Positions 11,302-22,084 of a stretch of DNA of 64,000 nt are shown here, in pieces. Source of the stretch: Toxoplasma gondii ME49 (Eukaryota > Apicomplexa > Conoidasida > Eucoccidiorida > Sarcocystidae); the NCBI RefSeq assembly GCF_000006565.2, contig NC_031477.1:6144174-6208173 (forward strand), given 5' to 3'. Below the pieces are notes generated by a model. The model ran no database searches and was not told the DNA's origin. It saw only the letters and a list, made by a program, of their open reading frames with translations. The translations under genes were made by a program, and so were the position numbers. The first letter of the stretch is position 1. Each line of letters starts with the position of its first letter.

Positions 11302-14300
11302 GTGGACTGTGTAGAAACGAAGTTTGTGGCTCTTGTCTGCGTCATGTGCTCTCTTCTCTGCCGTCTAGTCTGTCTTGTTTTCTTCCTGTGCTTGAAAGAG
11401 CTGATTAACAAGAGCCGTCCAATTTGCAGTGTGACTGCGGCGTCAGAATGGCGACTGGCGGGTGGTACACTCCTCACCGAGCCTGCACTCTCTGCATACC
11501 CATGTCTCGCCCATCCAATACCCCCACGCAATGGGTGTTTCCCCTTACGGGCCACCATGTGTGTGTTGAACTCACACTTCGGCGAGACGAAGAACTTTCC
11601 TCCCAACTGTGACAAATATCGGTGGGCGAGCTTGACTGGAAGTGCGGCTTCAGCACACCTGTCACCGACCGAGACACAGGGAAGGAACAAGCCAAGATAC
11701 GAAGTTCGTAAGACCCGTCTTGGCTTTTGCTCGCCGCCATTTGTGCCCTGTGACAAATCGCGCATGCAGTGCGTGGACCCGATTAGCCCGATTAGCAATT
11801 CGATTTGCTCGACAGCCTGTGGAAAGGCTGGTGCCATCGGTACTGCTCGCCGAAGCGTCTTCGAGGAACTGAGAAAAGGCAAGTCATTTTCAAGTGCCTG
11901 GTGCTTTACGGCCAAGGAACGGCCTGGGGCTCTGCCGACGCCTGCTTCAATCTCCAAGTCTAACAACAAAAGCATCGCGGGTTGGGCACACAGGCTGCCG
12001 CACAATGGAGGGAAACTCCGTCCGACAACTCAAACTCTCTGGGCGTTCAATGCTGGAAACATCGAGGTGTACAAACAACAAAGTGGCGCAGCTGGTGGCC
12101 TTGTTGGCGTTGTGAAGCCCAAAGGTCTCACGTCTATGGATGTCTGTCGGAGAGTCTCTGAGCTTCTGAAGTCATACAGAGACTCGCGAGACAGGACACT
12201 TGTCTCGTCAGGCGTGGACGAAACAGAAGACTTGCTGCCGGATGTACTACACTCGAAGGGTGAAGTTGGAGAAATGCAGACACGGACAGGAAGACGGAAA
12301 ACTGGAGTTGGACATGGGGGCACACTCGACCCCGCGGCAACAGGTACGGACTTTTGACGAGTTACCAAACTTACTTCGCTTTTCATGACTGTCAGAGATC
12401 GTCGTAAGACGATCTTCGGGACACGATGTGCGTGGCTATTCCTTGGGGAGTATGAGACAAGTGAAGGCTCAGTCCACCGTCGGCTTCTCTCCGATTACTG
12501 AACACATTTTCCCTTGCCAGCCTTTGCTGGCAAACAGCGGAACAGAGTCAGGCATTTGCATATGTATGGTTGGGATGGCTAGCCTTTTTCGGGTTACTAC
12601 ATCTTGAATGTCTTTGTTTACGGTATCCAAGTTTTGCTTTGCTTTTCGTGCCCATGGTGTTAAGCGCACTAATTTTTTACGTTGAATATCTTCGTTCACG
12701 GGGGCGGTGTTCTATTGTGTCATTCATGACCATGTGAATTGCATTTTTGCTCTCTGTTCCTCTGGACGTGATAGCACGAATAGTGAGGTTGTCCCTGCGT
12801 CGTATAGGCGTTTTGATCTTGGGCATTGGAGAAGGAACGAAGAGGCTGCGACATTTCTTAACTGGTAAGCGGCTTTTCACGGAAGGAAATACGAGGAGTC
12901 GGCGAAAAAATACTGTTAGTGAGAACAAACTCTCTCCGCTCGGAAGTTGGATTTACATCTCGGCACAGGAACCTGCGAAGAGGCGTACCCGGGCCACATC
13001 TAGGCAACAGTCGAACACCACGACACGACACAGACTGATTCGGGTGTCCCTTTACTGCACAGACGATCGTCTTCTTCTCGGGGGACAAGCTAAAGTGTCT
13101 GGCCTAGAATCAAAAAACGGGATCGTCGACAAGTTATTGTGTGATGCAGCTGCTGTGATTAGGATGTCTCCGGGGATTTAAGAACCATGGTCACTAAAAA
13201 CTAGGTGGCAGTGAAACCAATGACACGTGCTTTCGAGTTGAGTTTGGCGTAGCGCGTCTTACCACAGTTAAGTTTATGGTAATTCAGGAACCCTGTTCAA
13301 GCGCGGGCATGCTCCCGGCATTGTCCGGATGCAGGCTGGAAGCGATACAAGGCCGTTGTCCGGCTGGGCGTGACGACAGATACACTCGATAGTGAGGTGA
13401 GCCCCGGCGCGCTCCTTCCTGTCTTCGCTGGCTGTGCTTACCACGGGCAGTACGAACAGAATTGTATACACCAGAGCTACAATGTTCACACGACGCGGTG
13501 CTCGCTGGGAGATAAATCCTCGCCTGATTCGCGCGCTACGGAGGTTCCGTGAACTTGCACCCTGCATTGTCTAAGGGCCAGTCGTTTCCGCCTGCGGCAG
13601 GCTTTTTGTGCAATTGGACTCGACTTGTGTGAAGAGTTTGCCGCTAGACAATGTGGTTGGTCTGCCTCAGGAGTGAACGCCGTGCGTGATTCTCTAGACG
13701 TTTCAAGTTCTCACGCACACACTCGTTCATGGAGCTTTTCTGGTCCCGCTCCTGGTTGGGGCAGCACTGTTCGTTTTCAAATACGAAACGCGGTACTCAT
13801 CATGTCTTGCATGTCACTGTCTCTGGTAGTTCACTGGTCCACTGCTTAGGAATTCTTTTTTTGAGGGGGCATTTGTGCGCACTTCAGGGTCGTGTCGTTG
13901 CCGAAGAGAACTGGCGCCATGTCACCCTTGCCACGTTAAAACGCGTGTTGCCCTCCTTCCTCGGGAAGCAGCTCCAGCAGCCTCCGCTTTTCTCCGGTAA
14001 GTCCTCTTTCTGTGCCGTTGTTCTCAGTTTTCAGACGTTCCTGTCTTGAGGGGACGACCCGAGAGTGCACATTCGCCAATGTGGGAGCAATGCGATCAGG
14101 ACGAGAACTGTGCACAGGCTCTCTAGAGAGCTACACCGGAAAAACTTTGCAGCAGAACGCCTTTCGCCGTTGTGAGTAGGCAGGACTCTACCCTCCGTAC
14201 ACGCGCAATGCCTGCGAAAAAACGCAACCTCACATAGACTCTGTGGGAGGTCCCGAAATGGTTTTTCTTCAGCGAAGCGGGTGAAGGGGGTCCGAATGTA

Positions 14301-16307
14301 CGACATCGCGAGATACATCCAGGAGCAGCAAGATCGCCGGTCTCAAAAATCGTTTCCCCTCGGTGACGCAGTCCATTCGGGAAACAACCACGACGCCTTC
14401 GTCAACCACTCAGAAGCGAGGCGTTCGGTTGCTGCTCCTTTCGAAATGCAACAGCAACTCCCCGAGAGACTTCAGAAACCACCGTCGGTTGGAGGCGGAA
14501 ACTCGGCACTGCACCACGCTGTCACCAAGCATGTGTCTCTCCCGAACCCTTGCGAAATCGAGATCTCAGAACTTGAGCTTGTCGACGAAGAAGAGTTCGA
14601 GGTGGGCCTTCCAATCTCACATTTCTTTAGTTCTTTTTTGTTTCAGAGAGGCATCTGCTGACTCGACAGACCACCGGAGTTCAAAGAGTTGCAGACACAG
14701 AACGATGCACGCAGCAGAGCCGGTAGGGAACACTTGTTATTTCAGGTCAGCAGGTAATTCGGACCTTCTAGCGGTCCGCTTTAACATCCAGCGTAACGCA
14801 ATAGGCACACGCAGATGAGACTACTGGCTAAAAACGGTATCTTCACGCGCCTACACTGATAGAATTCGTGATCCAGCAACCTAACTGCAATGGGAACTCC
14901 TTTTTGCTTTCCCCCGATCTTGCAGATGCCGCATTTTGCTATCAGCGTCACTTGTTCGAAAGGCACGTACATTCGTCAGCTTGCAGCCGACATCGCCGCC
15001 AGGTGCGGAACGGTCGGACACCTGACGGAATTGGTGAGTGTCGGTGGATCACGGGCTGGTGCATTCAAGCGGAACCTGATCACTGGATAGTCGGACAGTT
15101 AATCCCATTTTGCAAAGAGGCACCACCAGTTAAATCGTGACAGTATAAGTCAAGGAGTATTATGTTCACAGGCTGAACCGCTACGAAACTCCCTATTACA
15201 CATTTTAACAAGAACCGAAACACTACTCGCGACACACTAGGGCGCCACACGAAACACAAAACGCGGTCGCCGCATTATACAGAGATTCATCTAAACTTCT
15301 AAACTTAGAAGCCACACGGGTTGCTCGTAAGGGGTGGCAGTCATGCGTTTACGGAGGGTATTCAAAGATTGCTTGGTTTTTCTGAATGCATCCGCCCTTT
15401 TCGAGTCTCTCTTCTCAAAGAGTATGCGACTTTATCGGTTTCCAGTGTCCCCATCTCCTCTTGCGTGGGTGGCTTTGTTTAGCCCCAGAGAATGCCATGT
15501 GCTTAGGAAGCTTAATGAGGTTGCAGTGAGCAGGCGCTTTAGCATGTTGGTGACATAAATACTAAAAACACTCACCGGTTCGGGGAAAAACCATTTTAAA
15601 CCGCGCGTGCTCTATTTAGTGCATACGTTAAGGTCTCATAGCGCACGCGCAGCGGAAATCAGCACACACTAGATCCTTGGCAAACTAAATTTGAACCACC
15701 CTTTGTTTTTTTGCGCCGACTGCAAGGCCGCAGTACTAATTCAGGGCGGTGGGCGTCTAGAAAGTTGCTGTGCTGACACTGATGCGAGGGTTTTCTTTTT
15801 GGTTTCTTCAACGCCACGCTGCAGACGCGAACATTCCAAGCGCCTTTCCGGTTGGAGGATTGCGTGAATTTTGAAGACCTAACTGCAGACGGATTGCTTC
15901 GTCGCTTGATTCCTGTTCATGTGAGCTCTCTGTTGCTGATAGCTTACACACTTCCTAACTCGTCGAGCGATTTCGATGGTTCGCGATGTACTCACAGTTG
16001 CAGGAATTGTGCCCTCTGGGTCGACCCTGCGTGCTCAACACAGAGACTCGACAGTTTGCTTTTCGAAGGTCTTTTTTCACCTCAACCTTTTAGAAGGGGA
16101 TGCTTGGAGGAAATGCAGTTTGATTTTCTATGTTGTTTTAACAATCGTTTAAGTCTCATATGCCGTTGTAGATGTGTTTCCGGCGACTGGGGTTGTGTGA
16201 CGCTTTCCAGATTTTCACGCGTCCACTCGGCGAAACGTAAATTCGCGGCATCTCCAAAAGGCAAACCATCTTCCCAGCTTAACTTTCCATCACAGAAACA
16301 AAGATAA
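11302..16307 (+). CDS. truB: TruB-family tRNA pseudouridine-55 synthase, signal-like N-terminus
   Basis: It isomerises U55 to pseudouridine in the tRNA T-loop. The model has nine exons with matching phases: 11302-12343, 12808-12864, 13335-13396, 13888-13996, 14273-14601, 14926-15033, 15825-15920, 16004-16068, 16172-16307 (about 667 aa). Diagnostic motifs are VVKPKGLTS, VGHGGTLDPAATG (catalytic Asp) continuing across the intron into GVLILGIGEGTKRL, YKAVVRLGVTTDTLDSE, and SKGTYIRQLAADI with HLTEL. The catalytic domain starts near residue 265. The 264-residue extension opens with a hydrophobic stretch at about residues 8-31, like a signal peptide, so apicoplast delivery by a bipartite presequence is inferred. 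Exons 1-7 are firm because each junction restores the family motif. The last two are chosen on phase and splice sites only; an alternative last exon ends at 16390. Confidence 0.92.
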
Positions 16308-18801
16308 TACATGACTTGAAAAGTGTCATTTGTGCCGTTTTGCGTGGCAGGTGATTGACAGAATTCTTCGTGAGAAGAAGCGACAGTAAGGGGAAAGAAT
16401 TCTGTGGTTGGGAGACTCTCGAAAAAGCGCCGCAGCAAACCCAAGGCTTCTTAACAACGCGTACAACTATGAGTCAGTACCCAACTGCGTGAGCTGGAGA
16501 GTAAAAACTCGCACCGTTGTCTGCGACAATGCAGTTTCTAGGACGCTTCTGCTCCACAAAGATCGAATTGTGTGTTCGTGGAATTTCTGAGTATATTCTG
16601 TGTTACTCCTCTGAAGAAGGAACGTCGGGTGCGTTCACTGTGTCGGAACTCAGAGTTTGTACGGAAACCGTTTAGAATTACTCGATAACAGGTATCTTTT
16701 CAAAAAAATTTGGCCGTTATGTCGATTCGCGTAGGCCTCATGCGCGAACGACCACGGTGGCGTGCTTCAGTCTGAGTCTCTTTTCGAGACTGCAAATGGG
16801 GAATGCCCGACTCTGCCGATGGTATCCGGTGCCTCCCCTGGCCTTTCACACATAACCCAATAGGGCACCGCAGTAGGTTGTTAGAAAACTACGTTCCTTT
16901 GGTGACTAGAACGAAAAACATTTCTCCGAGGAAATCGGCAAAACAACCCTGTAAACCACCTTTGCTAATGGCTACAGATTCCACGCCAATATGAATGCCA
17001 GTAGGATATCGAAATCCAAAACTTTTAGTTGTTTAAAACACTGCAGTGGGGAGCCTTCCTCGGATATATTAACTACCATGGGGACAGATGAGTTTCTAGG
17101 GTGCTGCAGTCATTACAAACCTCATTTCTCCAATACCATATTTGGAACCTCGGCTCCTTGGAGCATACTACGTATCTGATGTAACGTTAGAACTTCGAAA
17201 TGACGGATGCTTCCGTCATGGACACTGCAGCGCCTAGGACACTGAATATGACTTCAGTTATGTGATACAAACACCCAAGTTCTGTGTGGTGTCTGACAGA
17301 TGATAGCTGTATTTTTCAAGCTCTGTGCGGCTGCTTCCCCTTGACCTAATGCAACTGCACATCGAAGGGCCTCCTATTAAGCGCACTTTTTAAAGGCCTT
17401 GCGACCATACCGAAACCCAACACACGCATCTGTTTGCGCGTACGCAATATGCTTGATATTCCTGTGTGCATCAGCACGCATCTGCCGGAAGGGCTGACGC
17501 AGGCACTGTTTCCATCCAGTGCCTCGAGGCGCTTTTCATTTATGCGCCTGAAGAAGACAGCCAAACTTCTCTGGAGGCTCGCCTTTCGACTTTGTGTTGT
17601 AGTCTACGCTGTTTACGCGCACAACAGTGAAGAACGGTGCTCCAGCGTTCTGTTCCTCCCTTTTCACATGCGTTGGGAGTCCCCGCCTGCGGTCCCTCTT
17701 TCTTCGAAGAAGCTGCTGCCGAAAGTTCTCATGATCGGCATTTTGGGCACCTGAGAGGTCCTTTTCTCTCGAGGTTACTTCGTGTAGTAACCATGTCCCT
17801 TCAAATTCGCCCAGAGCGTACGCGCTGTGGAGTCTCCATTTGCACTAAACTTCGCCGAATAGACAGATGAGGACCAGGAATCCGACTCGCTGGATCTCGT
17901 TGGACGCACCCGCGCCGGCAAGAACACATTTGACGGAACACAGTCGTGAAGTTGCCGCTTAAAAAGAAGTCTCAGACGCATGAGAAAAGCAAGAAGAACT
18001 GCATGCACGTTCCAGAATTTCCTGAGGGAACGGAGAAAAGAATCACTTATTTCTGCGTTGCTGCGGATATCTGTACCCGCCCGTAGCGAGGTAATTCCTC
18101 GTACACTACCATTTACCTGTGTCCCTGTTGCAGTCAACAGCCTCTGCTTCACTGAAAGAGTGCCTGGACCTTTACAGGAACAAAGATCCCAGACTTTCGA
18201 GGCAGTTCTCAGTTTAATTGCTCTAACAGCAATGTTTCAGCACTGAAAGCCGTTGCTGCGACCGTCTCAGCCTGGTTTCGCCGTTCGCCGCCGTGGGCAC
18301 TGTCGCGCTCGCTCGCGCTCTTCATTCTTCGCTTCCAGTCTTCAGGCCGATTTGCCCTTTGCTTGAAAGGAAAAACCCAGTCGCGCCTCAAAGCGGACCT
18401 CTTCTCTTCTGTGAAGCAGAGGGGGCGCTGAAGCTGCTCCGCCGCCTCGAAATCACAGCCCCTTGAGCAGACGGAAAGGTCGTGTACTTGACTTCACGTC
18501 CGTCATGGAAGGCACAGGAGATCTTGAATCCCACAGTTGAGGCTTTCGAGATCTACCCCTGGAGTTCAACTCAGAGCGCACATAGTCCCCATAAGAAAAT
18601 GTTTCTCTCTTCCCTCTGTCCGCCTCTGCTTTCGACTTGGACCGGGGAAGCCACAGACACTTCTGATCTATCCCAGAAGCCCCCGATGGGGTTACGCTGT
18701 TCGCAAACACGAGAAATCGTTGACCAATTCACCAAGACTTTCGTGGTCCACCCCCCCCCCCCCCCGGAGCCCCCACTGGCCTGTGGCCGTCCACGCGACC
18801 T
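16308..18801. other. intergenic or 3' UTR between convergent genes, no gene supported
   Basis: This lies between the 3' ends of the TruB gene and the minus-strand 18802-20037 gene. Open frames are short and contradictory. A poly-C run of about 15 bases sits at 18751-18765, close to the minus-strand gene's stop. Confidence 0.5.
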
Positions 18802-20037
18802 TCAACCGTATTTGTTCATCAACTCGGCACGGTACTGTGGATCGAAGAACATGCGGGAGCTGACTTGCGCGACATAGAGAGCAAGATGTCGTGGCGTCTG
18901 CCGGAGACGCAGGTCCGCCGCTTTCCCCGCAGCGACAGCAAGAGCGCCGCTTGCTGCTCGGGCGACGAACGCCTCAGCCTCTTCCAACAGCGAGGCCCGT
19001 TTTGACTCGGAAAACGCCGGCTTTGTCGTGAAGCATCCACGCGTCCAGACGCACCAGAATGGACACGCGTCTCCGTCACCCTGATCGCCGCAGCTGAAAC
19101 TGCTCTCAGACAGAGGAGGTTTGGGGTGAGCCTCCTGGGTTTTGCTCTCCTCCCTCGGCGCCACAAGTGGACGCCGGACATCGCTGTCGAGAAACCCCAA
19201 CTCTGGATTCTGTTGAAAATCTGGACGTCGCTGCGGAGCTCCGCTCTTCGCTGCCTGCTGAAACGCCAGCGAAGGAGCCACGCCAGCCGCGGACTCGTCG
19301 GGACCGGAGGTGTCCGAACACCCCAGACCACGGGTGGATGCTTCGCCCGCGGGTTGAGAAGAGCAGACGCCGCCTGGCCCGCCAGTCTCCGGAAAGGTTC
19401 TCCCCCGCGAATTCTCCAGATCGCGAGATGGACCCACTGCATCGACTTTGGCTTGCACGTCTGCCAACTGAGAAGGATCCAGCGAGTCTGAGGGACTCGC
19501 TGCGCCGGCGACACTCTGCTTCACTCCCCGATCTGGCGAGCATGCTGATGTTGTGAAATCAGGTTTTTCTCCGTCTCTGGGGTTTAGACCTGCACTAGCC
19601 GAGGAGGCACTCGACGCTGCTGCGAATGCCAAGTCCTCCTCATAAAGCTGACAGGCAAGGCTAGCGTCTCCCCAGTCTCTCTGCTCTGACAAACACCACG
19701 TTCCACCGACCTGTGGCTGTTCAGACTGCGTTTTTGACCTTCTGTCGCGTCTCTCGAGCCTTCCCTCCGGCCCAACTGCATGCGCCTCGTCTTGGCTGAA
19801 AAAAAGAGAGGACTCGCCTTCGCGTGGAAGCAAGTGACGCAAGAGAAAACTCGAAACCGACGGATCAGAGGTGTTGGCTTCTCTGCGAGACGACAACGAA
19901 CTCCACTCTGGAAGAGAAGCGCCTGAAGATGGAAATCCTCTCCCCAACTCTCCTGAGGAAACAGCCCCCCGAAGGTGCAGGGCATCATCTCTCGTCTCCG
20001 CGAGGAACTCCGAATATAGGCCGAAAGAGACCAACAT
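18802..20037 (-). CDS. hypothetical protein with possible TAF12-like histone fold at the C-terminus
   Basis: The open frame runs further upstream but has no ATG-supported structure there. The ATG at 20037 gives 411 aa starting MLVSFGLYSEF. The first 300 or so residues are Ser/Gly/Pro-rich and acidic without a recognised domain. The last 70 contain a helical segment with LLEEAEAFVARAASGALAVA, then a Lys-containing loop and DLRLRQTPRHLALYVAQ. The pattern (a long helix with A-x2-F-V, then Lys, then L-x-L and a short helix) resembles the histone fold of TFIID subunit TAF12. The similarity was judged by eye and is weak; mitochondrial or unrelated helical proteins are alternatives. An upstream exon joined by splicing is possible because the longer open frame begins with a non-ATG codon. 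Confidence 0.6.
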   Translation of the reverse strand: MLVSFGLYSEFLAETRDDALHLRGAVSSGELGRGFPSSGASLPEWSSLSSRREANTSDPSVSSFLLRHLLPREGESSLFFSQDEAHAVGPEGRLERRDRRSKTQSEQPQVGGTWCLSEQRDWGDASLACQLYEEDLAFAAASSASSASAGLNPRDGEKPDFTTSACSPDRGVKQSVAGAASPSDSLDPSQLADVQAKVDAVGPSRDLENSRGRTFPETGGPGGVCSSQPAGEASTRGLGCSDTSGPDESAAGVAPSLAFQQAAKSGAPQRRPDFQQNPELGFLDSDVRRPLVAPREESKTQEAHPKPPLSESSFSCGDQGDGDACPFWCVWTRGCFTTKPAFSESKRASLLEEAEAFVARAASGALAVAAGKAADLRLRQTPRHLALYVAQVSSRMFFDPQYRAELMNKYG

Positions 20038-20801
20038 TTTTATCGTGGATGGCCTTCGACGACGAGGCAGAGACCGGAGAGATTTGAGCGAATCAGAAAA
20101 ACACAGAAAAAGGAAAACTTCAAAGTGAAGACACGCCACGGCATACCCGTGCTTACATCTCCCTCGTGACGGACATGCATGGACATGCTTGTACATTTCC
20201 ATTACACCAGTCCACACTTCGACCGAGAGAGCTTTCAGATTCGCCGTTGGACCCGACTCCGGGAGTTTCAGTCTTTTCGGAGAAGGACGGCGGGCGGCAG
20301 GCTTTATAGGCAATTGAGAGAGAGAAAGAAAGGAAAAGAAATCGCGCAAGAGCAGTGAACACGGAGATACCTCAGAGCACAAAACACAGTCCTTGAAGAA
20401 CTGGCGTCTCCCGTGGGTGGTGTGGTGCAGGAATTAGCAAACTGAGACAGGCAATGTGGCTACAAGTAAAGAAAGGAAGCCGTAGGGAAAACGGTCGGAA
20501 AAGACTTTCTGAAAGAAGCCCCAGAATCTCTCAGCTTCGATCGAATTTCAGAAAAAACGCCCTCTCTGCTTGCGCGCCATGGCCTTTCACCACCGTCAAA
20601 CGTTTCGGACCCCCTCAAAGAGCCCTGTGACTGATCCGTTCGTTTTCTTCTCTGTGGAATGCTGGGGGAAAAGATCTTTCGGCGACAAGAGAACCAGTGG
20701 AAAGTCATGCACATCTGGACAAAAGAAGGAGGGCCATCAACTCAAGAAGGACAGGAGACAACACACACACATACTGCCACATAAACCACTGCTCAAACAA
20801 G

Positions 20802-20834
20802 ATATATATATATATATATATACATACATACATA
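20802..20834. repeat. TA/CATA microsatellite
   Basis: About ten TA units run into CATA units; it is preceded at about 20760 by a short CA run. Confidence 0.95.
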
Positions 20835-21489
20835 AATGTAAATGGATACTTGTATAGGCAATAAAGCTGTTATCCTTGAGGAGAGTCTTGGCAGAGGAGA
20901 CGAGGAGCCGTGACTCTTTGTGTGATTTGAAAGGTGTGAAAGCCGTTTTTCACGTGAGTGAAAACTGTCTGAAAACAAAGGCGAGACGTCGATGTCCACG
21001 TGCGGAGTTGGGTGGACTCCTGGGTTGTGTTGTGTGATCTTTGTGAGACCAGGTGAGCATTTCGGCGGTAGAAAAGAGAAGAAAAGAGACGAAGAAGCGT
21101 TTTGCGTCCCTTGCTGCCTCCACATAGAGTTAGAAAAACACAGTTTCTTCCTTCTGTTCACGCCCGCTTGCGCCCAAATCTTCGTGGCGTTCTCTGTCTC
21201 GCGTCGCACCCGCCAGTCAGAAACTCTCGGAGAAAAACTCCATTCCACACGAAAAACGTGAAAGAAACATCACAAGTCTGAGTCTTCTCAAGGGACTGGA
21301 AAGGAGGGAAGCGCGGCGGAGTTGCAGAGGCGAACAATCCAGAGATGCCACCGAAGGACGCGAGACAGCAAATAGGCTTTTCGCCCCGCGCAGACAGCGA
21401 CATGCAGAAGCGAGCGCGTGTAGATACACTCGAAAAAAACTGCATGCGTTTCTGTCTTGCGTTCTTCCGGCGTCGCGACCTCATGTGTT

Positions 21490-21506
21490 TGTGTGTGTGT
21501 GTGTGT
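21490..21506. repeat. GT microsatellite
   Basis: About eight GT units occur in the presumed 5' region of the ethanolamine kinase gene. Confidence 0.9.
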
Positions 21507-22084
21507 CTTTCTTTCTCTGTGTCTGCACTTTTCCATCGGATTTTTGCGGCCTCTCAGTCTGACTCGCCTAGTCGCGTGCTGTGCATCCGACCTCTGCACG
21601 GAGGGGGAGAGGACTTCTTTTGCGGTCTGAAGGCGCTCTTCTCCGGATGGGAAGTTTCGTTTTTGACTTACCTCTGTCTCCGTCGAGAACAGCGCTTCGC
21701 TTCTGCCACAATTTTCTCGCTGGAAACTGCCTTCTGCTCTGTCAAAAGAGGCCTACACACCCCCCACGGTTGCAGAGATATCAAACGCGGCTGTATAGAG
21801 AAGCTCTCGTTTGGCGCATTGGCCTCTCCTTTCTCTCTGCTTTGACACGGAGTTTTCTTGTCTTTGACGTGGCTTTTCGCTGCTTTGACACTGGCTGTTG
21901 CTCTCCGCACTCCGTCTCGATGCCGGGTGCTTTACCGCGTCTTGACGGGGCCTGCAAAGACCGCGAGGCCTCTTGACTCGGAGATCCTGTCGTTTTGGTG
22001 TCTTCTTTCCGTTCTGTCTCTTCTTCTTCGTCTCTCGCTTTCCCTGCTTTTCTTGTCTCTCTCCCCTCGCGTTCACGAGGAACC

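Larger units (their letters stand above)
20038..22084. other. divergent intergenic region with microsatellites
   Basis: This separates the start of the minus-strand 18802-20037 gene from the ethanolamine kinase ATG, so it should hold both promoters. It contains a TA/CATA microsatellite near 20802-20834, a GT run near 21490-21506 and pyrimidine-rich tracts toward the kinase start, as expected of a long 5' UTR. No gene was recognised. Confidence 0.5.

Noticed and set aside
11283..12005. 240-residue open frame antisense to TruB exon 1
   Set aside because: It mirrors the long TruB coding exon, has no motif of its own, and the sense strand has clear TruB homology.
16348..16390. Alternative last TruB exon encoding VIDRILREKKRQ and a stop
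   Set aside because: It joins in phase to exon 7 but would drop the region equivalent to the TruB C-terminal domain; the two-exon route through 16004-16068 and 16172-16307 keeps more of it. Not fully excluded.
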